Shown: one piece after another, positions 7,978 through 16,627 of the stretch | How positions within the stretch are numbered: position 1 is the stretch's first letter | How the letters are laid out: each line of letters starts with the position of its first letter | Origin: Pedobacter sp. D749 | Lineage (GTDB): Bacteria; Bacteroidota; Bacteroidia; Sphingobacteriales; Sphingobacteriaceae | Length of the DNA: 64,000 nucleotides | Direction: 5' to 3' | Assembly (NCBI RefSeq): GCF_019317285.1 | Contig: NZ_CP079218.1 | Span: forward strand, 4,836,001 to 4,900,000 | Program-made: the position numbers and the translations under genes | Notes under the pieces: generated by a model | The model's database searches: none | The model's input: the letters and a program-made list of their open reading frames with translations, nothing else | What the model was told of the DNA's origin: nothing

Positions 7978-10900
7978 TTATGCTAACGGAAAGTTCAAAT
8001 AGAACGTTGTTCCCAGGCCGCTTATAGAAGTAAACTTAACTGAACCGCCGGCATTTTCTACGGCCTGTTTTACAAATGCCAGGCCTAAACCTGTACCTGA
8101 TGTTTTGGTAGTGAAGTTAGGTACAAATATTTTATCATGCAGAGCTGGTGGTATACCTTTTCCATTATCCTTTATTTCTATATATGCATTTTTCGCATCT
8201 ACATATACAACAATGGTAATGCAGCATAAGGTTTCTTCATCTATAGCTTCTATCGCGTTTTTAAGCAGGTTATTAAACGTCCTCAACAACTGATCGTGAT
8301 CAGCCATGATTTCGATATCTTTGTCGCTTTTGTTGAGCACATCAATAGTAACGTTTTCGGTGCTTTTAAATACCTCTCTTGCCTGCTCAATAATTGGAAG
8401 TAAAGAAAGCCGCTCCAGCTTGGTATCAGGCATTTTTGCAAAATTAGAAAATTCAGATGCGATTTTCGAAAGACTATCAATCTGTTCTATAAATGATTTA
8501 CTAAACTTATTAAATTTAAGTTCGAAGTTTGGATCCTTCTCCTTCCACGACTTCTCTAACAATTGAACACCTAATTTTAAAGGCGTTAGTGGATTCTTGA
8601 TTTCGTGAGCAACTTGTTTCGCCATTTCGCGCCAGGCACTCTCTCTTTCCGATCGGGCCAGCTTGATTGCACTATCTTCTAAGGCCGAAATCATATGGTT
8701 ATATTCCTTAATTAAAGAGCCGATCTCATCATGCCTGCGCCATACAATAGGCTCATTCTTTTGCCCTATTTTAGTTTTACTGATACTTTCCTGAATAAAG
8801 GTTAAGGGATTGGTAATCTGATTAGCCAGAAATACAGCCAATACACCAATAGCCACAAATACCAACGCGTAGAGATTAATCAGGTTACTTACAAAAAGCG
8901 CAAGTTTATCACTATACTCCTCTTCGTTAGAATAGTTCGGCAAACCAATATAAGCGATTGTTTTGTTCTGCGCATTCCTGATGGGGGCATATGCAGCAGC
9001 ATAAATTAAATTCCCAATATTCTCTTTAGGATTAATATATTCTGACCGATGTAAACCACTTAAAGAAAAGAAGGCTTTCGGTCCCATTTTTTTACCGATA
9101 ATTTTATAATTATAGAGCTTGGGATAGGTCGTCATGATCAGGCTGCCACTCAGATCATATAAATTTAAATCGGCATTATTGATATCGGCAAAATTGTTAA
9201 AATCTGCTGCAGCATTCTCATCGTTTTCAATAATGCCACTACTAAAAACCTGCTTTTCGAAATTCTGCTGAACCTTCCTTATTTTATCCTTTAATATCGC
9301 ATCTTGCTGCCCACGATACTCATTGTTCATATAGTAGTAAGTTCCCCAACCCACAATAACCAGCGTTGCCACTACAGCCAATACAATAGATACCTGGATT
9401 CTGGTTTTATACAAAATCTTGTTGGCATTGATCATTAAAGATCTGTTGATACTGAACCAGCCTACCTTATCATCATCAAGGTTTTTAATTAACCATATTA
9501 ACCCATAAAGTAACAAGGAGAAGATAATAAATATCAGAAAGAAAAACGACAGCGCGGCCAAACGTTCTACATAATCCACCTTCTCTTTACTAATCACAAC
9601 CATCTTGCTATCAGTAGGTTTGTAAATTAAATGGCTGTAATGAAGCTCATCATCATTACTGATTATAAAATCGTCCTTTTTGCCTTTAAACGCGCTTCCA
9701 TCTAAAGGATATGTATAATTTCCAGACTGATTAAGCAATTTATTATTGCTATATAAGGCGATGGAATAACCTTTAAAATCTTCGTCTTTAATGAATTTTT
9801 GATCTCCCAGGAGATCGGGCAGCCGATTATTATAATTATATGGCTTCGACCGTAGTTCGATAACAATTGTACCCAATAAACTGCCACTGTTTACAACCGA
9901 AATGATCCCAAAGTAATCCTGATAACCAAAAGTATTGTTTACCTGATAAAAAAAGTTAGATCCATCTATTTTAACAGAGCCAGCTTCTACCAGGTTTTTA
10001 TACTTATTAATGGGTGGCGTATCAGAATTTTCCATTGCAGCTCCCGTTTTATCGTATGGATAAATCTGATAATCGTATCGGTTTAAATAGCCATCCAAAT
10101 AATCCTTAATATGATTTTTGAGCACCGCATAACCACCCTTCCGGTTTTGACTAAAATAGCTTGTTAGAAAAGTATCTTTAACAATTTCATCACCTAAAGT
10201 ACCTAAAGCAACAATTGCATTCGGATCTTCTGACGATTGCACTTTTCTGGCCAAAGGCTCGCGCAAACTTCTTTCTTTAATATCTTTATACTTGGTGTAC
10301 TTAATAGAAGTGTTAAAAGCCAGACAGAAAAATACAATGGCAAACATGCCGATTGAAAAGTTCTTCTCTTTTAAATAAACTGCCCGTGCTACTATAAATA
10401 ACACTAGCGCAAAAACGATAAAAAAGGCATTAAAATCTACCAATAACTTGTAAATAAAAACGCCGGCAAAGCCGATGAGGAAAATAATAACCCGCTCTTT
10501 ATTGCTCACATTTAATTGACTGCTTATCGTTGCCGAGACAGCTGTTATGAGGTAAATCTGAAACCAGGCTAAACATAAAATTACAATCCCTACCCAGCTG
10601 GTCCCGCTAAGCTTAAGGATATTAATGATATCGAAATTAATTTTTGAGTTAAAAATCAATCCGAAGAAAATATCATCGGTATCCCAAACAATCCGGCCTA
10701 TAAACACCATTAATCCGGCCTGAATAACAATTCCAATTATTTTACTACGCTTAATCCATTCCGGAAATTTATATTGTTCCTTATGGTTATACATAAACAA
10801 GAGTAACCAGGTGAGTGCGATGACGTTCAACAGGAAATCGCCTAAAGAAGGCATCAGGAAATTATCTGCATATATTCTTGGATCAAACAGATCTAAGTTA

Positions 10901-11709
10901 AACCTGTGATTAAACCAACCGTAATATAAATCTGTTAACCTAAAGGCTAAGAAGAAAAACAACAGTAAAAAAGTACCCCAGGCAATATGTCCACGCCTGG
11001 CAATAAACGAACTTAAAGAGTTAAAAAACATGCAGATGCATAACATACCTGCAATAAACAGCCATAATTGCGTACCAGAATAATGGGTTTCTGCATATCC
11101 TGGCTTTACTTTTAGCCCGAATAAAAATTTATTTTCGAGGTTTTTTATTACATAAACATCCTTGTCTGTAAAAGAGGCAAATGTTAGTATTTTTGTTTTG
11201 GATAAAACAGGATCAATATTATTCTTAAAATACTTTGTTTCTTTAAACGGATATTGAGATTGAATAGTGATTAGGAAAATAAGGCTGAAATTTCCCTGGG
11301 TACTTTTAATCACCTCGTACCAGCCATTATAAAAAAACAGTACTGAACTGCCTTCTTTTATGGTAGTTGGATCTATTTCAGAAACCTTATAACTACTCCA
11401 AAACTTAAGCTGATTATTTTGAAAGGTTAATAGATTTATTCCATTATTCTCGCGAAAAGATGTAATAAAATCAATTGCATTTTTAGGATTCAGATGAAAT
11501 TGTTTGGCTTTGGCAACTTCCTGCTTATTGGCCAAAAATGTTTGTACAGCTTTCTCTTTGATTAAAATCTTCTGTTGAATTTCTTCTGCATCGTGTTCTA
11601 ACAGCTCACCCCTGGTGGTAAACCTGCTTAGCGAAATAGAAGTTACCATGAGGCAACAGCCCAAAACAAGCAATAGAAATCTTATTTTTACACCAAAGCT
11701 CATTTTCAT
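7978..11709 (-). CDS. Very large NtrY-like membrane sensor histidine kinase
   Basis: 1243 residues, far above the usual 400-800 for sensor kinases. An N-terminal membrane helix and extracytoplasmic segment precede a polytopic region of about ten helices (roughly residues 215-470). Next come a second extracytoplasmic region, more helices near 735 and 800, and a third extracytoplasmic part, then a HAMP-like segment (ANQITNPLTFIQESISKTKIG). The kinase core shows the H-box VAHEIKNPLTPLKLG (His near residue 1029), N-box NNLLKNAIEAI, G1 DNGKGIP, F-box FVPNFTT and G2 GTGLGLA. The AHEIKNPLTP H-box is typical of NtrY. No response regulator is adjacent, so the partner is unknown. In Bacteroidota such kinases have been linked to envelope or developmental signalling only loosely. 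Confidence 0.9.
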   Translation of the reverse strand: MKMSFGVKIRFLLLVLGCCLMVTSISLSRFTTRGELLEHDAEEIQQKILIKEKAVQTFLANKQEVAKAKQFHLNPKNAIDFITSFRENNGINLLTFQNNQLKFWSSYKVSEIDPTTIKEGSSVLFFYNGWYEVIKSTQGNFSLIFLITIQSQYPFKETKYFKNNIDPVLSKTKILTFASFTDKDVYVIKNLENKFLFGLKVKPGYAETHYSGTQLWLFIAGMLCICMFFNSLSSFIARRGHIAWGTFLLLFFFLAFRLTDLYYGWFNHRFNLDLFDPRIYADNFLMPSLGDFLLNVIALTWLLLFMYNHKEQYKFPEWIKRSKIIGIVIQAGLMVFIGRIVWDTDDIFFGLIFNSKINFDIINILKLSGTSWVGIVILCLAWFQIYLITAVSATISSQLNVSNKERVIIFLIGFAGVFIYKLLVDFNAFFIVFALVLFIVARAVYLKEKNFSIGMFAIVFFCLAFNTSIKYTKYKDIKERSLREPLARKVQSSEDPNAIVALGTLGDEIVKDTFLTSYFSQNRKGGYAVLKNHIKDYLDGYLNRYDYQIYPYDKTGAAMENSDTPPINKYKNLVEAGSVKIDGSNFFYQVNNTFGYQDYFGIISVVNSGSLLGTIVIELRSKPYNYNNRLPDLLGDQKFIKDEDFKGYSIALYSNNKLLNQSGNYTYPLDGSAFKGKKDDFIISNDDELHYSHLIYKPTDSKMVVISKEKVDYVERLAALSFFFLIFIIFSLLLYGLIWLIKNLDDDKVGWFSINRSLMINANKILYKTRIQVSIVLAVVATLVIVGWGTYYYMNNEYRGQQDAILKDKIRKVQQNFEKQVFSSGIIENDENAAADFNNFADINNADLNLYDLSGSLIMTTYPKLYNYKIIGKKMGPKAFFSLSGLHRSEYINPKENIGNLIYAAAYAPIRNAQNKTIAYIGLPNYSNEEEYSDKLALFVSNLINLYALVFVAIGVLAVFLANQITNPLTFIQESISKTKIGQKNEPIVWRRHDEIGSLIKEYNHMISALEDSAIKLARSERESAWREMAKQVAHEIKNPLTPLKLGVQLLEKSWKEKDPNFELKFNKFSKSFIEQIDSLSKIASEFSNFAKMPDTKLERLSLLPIIEQAREVFKSTENVTIDVLNKSDKDIEIMADHDQLLRTFNNLLKNAIEAIDEETLCCITIVVYVDAKNAYIEIKDNGKGIPPALHDKIFVPNFTTKTSGTGLGLAFVKQAVENAGGSVKFTSISGLGTTFYLNFPLA

Positions 11710-11734
11710 CTACGGATAAAGATATTAAATATTG

Positions 11735-11771
11735 ATAAAAAACAACGCCATAAACAGTTAAGTTTATGGCG
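11735..11771 (-). terminator. Terminator of fabD
   Basis: Perfect 10-bp stem (11762-11771 with 11746-11755; GTTTATGGCG and complement) and a 6-nt loop. On the minus strand it is followed by TTGTTTTTTATC. It lies about 20 nt after the fabD stop. Confidence 0.85.
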
Positions 11772-11792
11772 CTAATATTCTATTTGAATAAA

Positions 11793-12674
11793 TTAAGCTA
11801 TTACAGCACTACTTGTCTGTACTTCGCGGCTTACTTTCTTAACCAATCCCTGTAATACATTCCCAGGGCCAACCTCTACAAATTCAGTTGCGCCATCTGC
11901 AAGCATGTTACCTACTGTCTGTGTCCAACGCACAGCACCGGTTAATTGTTTAATTAAATTAACTTTTATTTCAGCTGGATCTGTATAGGGCTTAGCATCA
12001 ACATTTTGATAAACAGGGCAGATTGGTGATGCAATATTAGTGGCTTCAATAGCCGCTTGTAATTCGATTTTTGCCGGCTCCATTAAAGGAGAGTGAAAAG
12101 CACCTCCTACGTTTAATTTTAACGCTCTTTTTGCTCCGGCTTCAGTTAATTTGGCACAAGCAAGATCAATACCTTCTATGCTGCCCGAAATTACCAATTG
12201 CCCGGGGCAGTTGTAATTTGCAGGGACCACTACAGCATCAATTTCGGCACAGATTTTTTCAACCACATCATCAGCTAAACCTAAAATAGCTGCCATGGTT
12301 GATGGTTGTGCCTCACATGCTTTTTGCATGGCATTTGCCCGGGCAATAACCAGTTTTAATCCATCTTCAAAGCTTAATGCATCTGCAACCACTAAAGCAG
12401 AAAATTCGCCTAAAGAGTGACCGGCAACCATATCTGGTTTAAAATCATCGCCTAACACCTTGGCTAATATCACCGAATGCAAAAAAATCGCTGGCTGGGT
12501 TACATTGGTCTGCTTAAGCTCTTCATCTGTTCCGCTAAACATAATATCGCTAATGCGGAAACCGATAATTTCATTGGCTTGTTCAAATAATACTGCGGCT
12601 TTGGGATTTTCGTAAAGATCTTTACCCATACCTACAAACTGTGCTCCCTGTCCGGGAAAAATATATGCTTTCAT
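11793..12674 (-). CDS. fabD: Malonyl-CoA:ACP transacylase
   Basis: 293 residues, the normal size. FabD loads malonate onto acyl carrier protein to feed type II fatty-acid synthesis in the cytoplasm. Visible features are the N-terminal FPGQGAQFVGMGKDLY, the nucleophile elbow GHSLGEFSA with Ser87, and GAFHSPLMEPA with the catalytic His194. The C-terminus, ATEFVEVGPGNVLQGLVKK, is typical. It follows folE on the same strand with an 81-nt gap that contains two GC-rich palindromes, so it may be partly uncoupled from folE. A clear terminator follows. Confidence 0.97.
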   Translation of the reverse strand: MKAYIFPGQGAQFVGMGKDLYENPKAAVLFEQANEIIGFRISDIMFSGTDEELKQTNVTQPAIFLHSVILAKVLGDDFKPDMVAGHSLGEFSALVVADALSFEDGLKLVIARANAMQKACEAQPSTMAAILGLADDVVEKICAEIDAVVVPANYNCPGQLVISGSIEGIDLACAKLTEAGAKRALKLNVGGAFHSPLMEPAKIELQAAIEATNIASPICPVYQNVDAKPYTDPAEIKVNLIKQLTGAVRWTQTVGNMLADGATEFVEVGPGNVLQGLVKKVSREVQTSSAVIA

Positions 12675-12684
12675 ACCCCTTAAT

Positions 12685-12748
12685 CCCCTAAAGGGGAAAT
12701 TAAATATTTTTTAAATGTTATCGTTAAATCCACACCCCCTTAAGGGGG
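12685..12748. repeat. Two GC palindromes between folE and fabD
   Basis: CCCCTAAAGGGG at 12685-12696 and CCCCCTTAAGGGGG at 12735-12748, in otherwise AT-rich sequence, followed by GCAGGGGG abutting the folE stop codon. Such CCCC..GGGG hairpins are common intergenic elements in Bacteroidota. Here they could attenuate or process the folE-fabD transcript. Confidence 0.65.
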
Positions 12749-12755
12749 CAGGGGG

Positions 12756-13391
12756 CTAATCTAAACTCGCTGTAATCAACCTCAAAAACTCAGACCTTGT
12801 TTTATCGTTACTTAAAAAAGTTCCTGTAAAGGCAGATGTTGTAGTTACCGAGTTTTGCTTTTGTACGCCACGCATAGACATACATAAGTGCCTGCACTCA
12901 ATCACCACTGCAACGCCCATGGGGCTAAGGGTATTTTGAATACAATCTCTAATCTCGTTCGTTAAACGTTCCTGTACCTGTAAACGACGTGCAAAAGCAT
13001 CAACTACACGAGGAATTTTACTTAAACCCACAATGTGTCCGTTAGGAATATAAGCAATATGTGCTTTCCCGAAGAACGGCAACATGTGGTGTTCGCACAT
13101 CGAATACACTTCAATATCTTTAACCACCACCATTTGACTGTAATCCTCTTCGAACATGGCTGATCTTAGGATTTCATCGGGTTTTAAATCGTAGCCATGT
13201 GTTAAATATTGCAATGCTTTAGCCACACGTTCAGGCGTTTTTAATAAACCTTCGCGCTCAGGGTTTTCTCCTAGCTGACTAAGAATATCTTTATAATGTG
13301 TAGCTACAGCTTCAATTTTATCTTCATTGTAACGGTCTATTTTTACATAACCGTCTTTTGATTCGCCTTTTAATACGTCTTTATTGCTCAT
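12756..13391 (-). CDS. folE: GTP cyclohydrolase I
   Basis: 211 residues. The enzyme converts GTP to 7,8-dihydroneopterin triphosphate, the precursor of folate and of queuosine/tetrahydropterin. Zinc ligands are visible as Cys99 and His102 in SMCEHHMLPFFGKAH and Cys170 in ECRHLCMSMRGV. Other landmarks are GREGLLKTPERVAKA-like ERGLLKTPERVAKAL, VGLSKIPRVVDAFARRLQVQERLT and the C-terminal FLSNDKTRSEFLRLI. It starts 12 nt after the queD stop codon, so the two are almost certainly cotranscribed, matching their consecutive steps on the same pterin substrate. Confidence 0.97.
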   Translation of the reverse strand: MSNKDVLKGESKDGYVKIDRYNEDKIEAVATHYKDILSQLGENPEREGLLKTPERVAKALQYLTHGYDLKPDEILRSAMFEEDYSQMVVVKDIEVYSMCEHHMLPFFGKAHIAYIPNGHIVGLSKIPRVVDAFARRLQVQERLTNEIRDCIQNTLSPMGVAVVIECRHLCMSMRGVQKQNSVTTTSAFTGTFLSNDKTRSEFLRLITASLD

Positions 13392-13403
13392 TAATTTAGG
13401 TTT

Positions 13404-13814
13404 TTAACCAAAGTACTCAACAAAATTATTTTCGGTTTCGTAGATTTTTACGCAATGTAAAACCGCGCCGCTCTCTGCAATAGGAGCCCAAAGTTGTTTC
13501 CAGATTTCAATGGCCAGATTTTCGGTCGAAGCCAGTTTACCTTTCATAAAATCTACATCAAGATTTAAATTTTTATGATCAACTTTATCTACCACATAAT
13601 CGTTCATTACGTCTTTCAGCCATTTCAAATCAACCAGAAAACCTGTTTCCGGATTCACTTCGCCTTTAACGGTAACATATAACCAATAGTTATGGCCATG
13701 CCAGTTTGGGTTGGCACATTTACCATAAACTTCATTATTTTTATCATCATCCCAATCGGTACGGGCCAATTTGTGCGCCGCATTAAATGATGCTTTTCTC
13801 GTTATGTAAATCAT
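13404..13814 (-). CDS. queD: 6-carboxytetrahydropterin synthase / 6-pyruvoyl-tetrahydropterin synthase family
   Basis: I choose ATG 13814 (136 residues, MIYITRKASFNAAHKL). The frame extends upstream to 13898, but those 28 residues have no family similarity. Zinc-binding histidines are His14, His39 and His41 (ASFNAAH and NWHGHNYWL), and the catalytic-type Cys33 sits in GKCANPNWHGH. DHKNLN and the ETENN block complete the active site. The product acts on dihydroneopterin triphosphate, the output of the adjacent folE. This points to queuosine synthesis (QueD), although a pyruvoyl-tetrahydropterin activity cannot be excluded from sequence. Confidence 0.92.
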   Translation of the reverse strand: MIYITRKASFNAAHKLARTDWDDDKNNEVYGKCANPNWHGHNYWLYVTVKGEVNPETGFLVDLKWLKDVMNDYVVDKVDHKNLNLDVDFMKGKLASTENLAIEIWKQLWAPIAESGAVLHCVKIYETENNFVEYFG

Positions 13815-14001
13815 TACTATAAAATAAAATGCAAATATACGGATAAAATGGATGATGGAAGAGGGATAATGGACGATGTAAATATACTCCCCTTCCATAT
13901 CAGCTTGTGTCTTTCTTTCCTTTGATTACACGGATCTCCCTTTCCATCATCCATATTCCATCCCACGTCTTACATTCCTCCTATTTCCTTAACTTTACTT
14001 T

Positions 14002-14625
14002 ATGAAAACTTTAATTGTTGCTGCTACTAAAGCCGAACTTACCTTCTTTTACCAGCATTTTAATTTACCGGACGGAGATTTTGTGGAAAGTAAAAATTTC
14101 GATTTGCTGATTACCGGAGTTGGGATGGTAGCAACAGCCTTTGCCCTGGGTAAACATCTTTCATCAAAATATAGCCTTTTGGTAAATTTCGGCATTGCCG
14201 GAAGCTTCGACCGGAATATCGCTTTAGGTACAGTATTAAATATTACTGAAGATACTTTTGCCGAACTGGGTGCCGAAAATGGAGATGAATTTTTAACCAT
14301 AAGTGATTTAGGTTTTGGGGAGAACCATTATTCCCCGAAGACACAAAAAAGCCTTAACCTGCCTATAGCAAAAGGCATAACTGTGAACTGTGTAACGGGA
14401 AGCGAAAAAAGCATCAAAAATTTAATCAAGAGGTTAAATCCAACGACTGAAAGTATGGAAGGTGCGGCTGTTTTTTATGCCGGTAAACAGTTAAATATAG
14501 ATTGTTTACAGATTAGAAGTATATCGAATTATGTAGAACCGAGAAATAAAGACAATTGGAAAATTGGTTTGGCCATTAAAAACTTAAACGATTGGGCCAT
14601 TGCTTTTGTTGGAGAAATGAACTGA
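14002..14625 (+). CDS. mqnB: Futalosine hydrolase
   Basis: 207 residues of the MTA/SAH-nucleosidase fold: N-terminal LIVAATKAELTFF, LLITGVGMVATAFALG, LVNFGIAGSF, then TESMEGAAVFYAGKQLNIDCLQIRSISNYVEPRN. The RSISNYVE ending, in place of the RAISD of MTA/SAH nucleosidases, is characteristic of MqnB. It cleaves the base from futalosine to give dehypoxanthinylfutalosine in the alternative menaquinone pathway. The mqnD gene starts 118 nt downstream, which strongly supports the assignment. Confidence 0.92.
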   Translation: MKTLIVAATKAELTFFYQHFNLPDGDFVESKNFDLLITGVGMVATAFALGKHLSSKYSLLVNFGIAGSFDRNIALGTVLNITEDTFAELGAENGDEFLTISDLGFGENHYSPKTQKSLNLPIAKGITVNCVTGSEKSIKNLIKRLNPTTESMEGAAVFYAGKQLNIDCLQIRSISNYVEPRNKDNWKIGLAIKNLNDWAIAFVGEMN

Positions 14626-14676
14626 TTATGACTGATTAGTTTACAACAGTACTTAATTTTGATTTATGAACCTGAC

Positions 14677-14702
14677 ACAATTAAAATAATTATTTTAATT
14701 GT
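14677..14702. promoter_or_regulatory. 26-bp perfect AT-rich palindrome upstream of mqnD
   Basis: Perfect dyad with half-site ACAATTAAAATAA and no spacer, centred 54 nt upstream of the mqnD ATG and 64 nt after the mqnB stop. It has no GC stem and no clear T-run, so an intrinsic terminator is less likely than a binding site for a dimeric regulator. A fortuitous AT-rich palindrome cannot be excluded. Confidence 0.5.
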
Positions 14703-14743
14703 CAAAGGCTCCATCTAACAACTGAAAACAAAAAAATAAATAG

Positions 14744-15592
14744 ATGAAACTTACACTTGGATTTTCTCCCTGCCCTAACGATACCTTTATTTTCGATGCG
14801 CTTATTCACCATAAAATTGATACGGAAGGGTTAGAATTTGAGGTTTCTTACGATGATGTAGAAACCTTAAACCAAAAGGCACTCAGGGGCGAATTAGACA
14901 TTACTAAACTAAGTTTTCATGCATTTGCCTACGTAGCCAACCAATACGCTTTATTGGATGCAGGCAGTGCCCTCGGATTTGGTGTAGGCCCGCTATTGAT
15001 CAGTAAGAAGCATTTTAATGGCGAAAACGACACTGAACTCCAAATACCAGATTCCAAACTGAGGGTTGGAATACCAGGAAAGTATACTACTGCGAATTTT
15101 TTGTTGGGAATTGCTTATCCCCATTTACAAAACAAACAGGAACTTGTTTTTTCGGAAATTGAATCGGCTTTGCTTAATGAGCAAATTGATTTAGGACTGA
15201 TTATCCACGAAAACAGGTTTACCTATCAGGATAAGGGATTAAATAAAATTGTTGATTTAGGCGATTATTGGGAAAAACTAACGGGGTGTGCCATTCCATT
15301 AGGCGGAATCGTAATTAACCGTAATTTAGACCATGATCTGCAGTTAAAAGTAAACCGTTTAGTTCGCCAGTCGGTAGAGTTTGCCTTTGCACATCCACAA
15401 TCGGGGATTGATTTTATCCGCCAGCATGCCCAGGCGATGGAAGAAAGCGTGATGTACAAACACATCGAATTATATGTGAATAAATACAGTATAAACCTTG
15501 GCGAAGAAGGCCGAAAAGCAGTTGATACCTTATTTAAACTGGCGCAGGAACGTGGAATCATTCCTGCTATTCAGGAGAATTTGTATATTTAA
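14744..15592 (+). CDS. mqnD: 1,4-dihydroxy-6-naphthoate synthase
   Basis: 282 residues. The N-terminus LTLGFSPCPNDTFIFDALIHHKID and the block VETLNQKALRGELDITKLSFHAFAYV are diagnostic of MqnD, a periplasmic-binding-protein-fold enzyme. It converts cyclic dehypoxanthinylfutalosine to 1,4-dihydroxy-6-naphthoate in futalosine-dependent menaquinone synthesis. Further landmarks are GVGPLLISK, VGIPGKYTTANFLL and LGLIIHENRFTYQDKGL. It follows mqnB; together they indicate that the organism makes menaquinone through futalosine. A 26-bp palindrome lies in its leader. Confidence 0.95.
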   Translation: MKLTLGFSPCPNDTFIFDALIHHKIDTEGLEFEVSYDDVETLNQKALRGELDITKLSFHAFAYVANQYALLDAGSALGFGVGPLLISKKHFNGENDTELQIPDSKLRVGIPGKYTTANFLLGIAYPHLQNKQELVFSEIESALLNEQIDLGLIIHENRFTYQDKGLNKIVDLGDYWEKLTGCAIPLGGIVINRNLDHDLQLKVNRLVRQSVEFAFAHPQSGIDFIRQHAQAMEESVMYKHIELYVNKYSINLGEEGRKAVDTLFKLAQERGIIPAIQENLYI

Positions 15593-15599
15593 TTCGTCC

Positions 15600-15736
15600 C
15601 GTCATCTCGACCGCAGTGGAGAGATCTAATTTTTTCATGAAAGCCCCTGAAACAAGTTCAGGGTGACGACGCGGTGAAAAGGTCCATCTAAATAGATTTC
15701 TCGACTGCGTTGCTCTTCGCTCGAAATGACGATAGT
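15600..15736. repeat. GTCAT..CGACCGCAGTGGAGAGATCT interspersed inverted repeat
   Basis: CGTCATCTCGACCGCAGTGG (from about 15599) is opposed by GCTCGAAATGACG (15719-15731), forming the two ends of an imperfect inverted repeat. The centre contains ACAAGTTCAGGGTGACGACG. Same family as elements at 38.6 and 60.8 kb. Confidence 0.75.
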
Positions 15737-15780
15737 GTGGAACATTTCAACGTTACAACATCCAACATTTAAACACCGTG

Positions 15781-16476
15781 CTAACTCACCAGCAACTTAT
15801 AACCTTTTCCGTGTACGTTAATAATTTCTACTGTCGGATCGGCCTTAAGGTACTTGCGCAACTTACTTAAAAACACATCCATACTTCTCCCATTAAAGTA
15901 ATTATCATCATGCCAGATACTTAACAATGCTTCTTCACGGGTTAAAACGGTATTCTTTTTCAAACACAATAAACGCAACAGCTCAGCTTCTTTGGTAGAG
16001 AGTTTTTGCTGATGATCACTATCGGTAATAATCTGGGTAGTATAATCGAAATGATATTGACCGATAGAAAACTGTGTTTCGGCGGTCTCATCGCTGTTAT
16101 CTGTTTTATTGGCTACACGTTTAAACATCGCATTAATACGCAGTAAAAGCTCTTCTATACGGAAAGGTTTAGTGATGTAATCATCACCACCTAAATCATA
16201 GGCCGCAGATTTATCTTCCAGCATGGTTTTAGCCGTTGCAAAAATAATGGGCACTTGTGTATTTACCTTCCTGATTTCTTTACCCAAGGTAAAACCATCT
16301 TTTTTGGGCATCATCACATCTAAAATACATAAATCGAAGTTTTGCTTATTAAATGTTCTCAATCCATCCTCACCATCGGTGCATAATACTACATCAAACT
16401 TGCCTTTTAACTGCAAATAGTCTTGTAACAATAAACCTAAATTGGGGTCGTCTTCTACCAGAAGTATTTTTTTCAT
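15781..16476 (-). CDS. OmpR-family response regulator
   Basis: Start taken as ATG 16476 (231 residues, MKKILLVEDDPNLG); the frame extends 12 codons further upstream without family similarity. The receiver domain (1-120) has acidic residues at 9-10, phospho-acceptor Asp53 (CILDVMMPKKDG), Thr81 and Lys103. The C-terminal winged helix (about 135-230) contains LSTKEAELLRLLCLKKNTVLTREEAL and GRSMDVFLSKLRKYLKADP. It is downstream of, and on the same strand as, the sensor kinase at 16628-18448, 151 nt away, so the two form a two-component pair. The signal is unknown. Confidence 0.95.
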   Translation of the reverse strand: MKKILLVEDDPNLGLLLQDYLQLKGKFDVVLCTDGEDGLRTFNKQNFDLCILDVMMPKKDGFTLGKEIRKVNTQVPIIFATAKTMLEDKSAAYDLGGDDYITKPFRIEELLLRINAMFKRVANKTDNSDETAETQFSIGQYHFDYTTQIITDSDHQQKLSTKEAELLRLLCLKKNTVLTREEALLSIWHDDNYFNGRSMDVFLSKLRKYLKADPTVEIINVHGKGYKLLVS

Positions 16477-16627
16477 TTTCTTGTTTTTATTCAATAGTAG
16501 CATTCGCCACATTGGGAGTTTGATTGTGAATATGCATAACGGTTTAATTGATGCTGTAGATTAAATTAATTACGCCACAATACAAACCATAACCCGTTCA
16601 ATTTTAATATATCAATAAAGCAGGCTT

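Noticed and set aside
13815..13898. N-terminal extension of queD
   Set aside because: The 28 extra residues come from a GATGATGGA-type intergenic repeat; the QueD family begins at the ATG at 13814.
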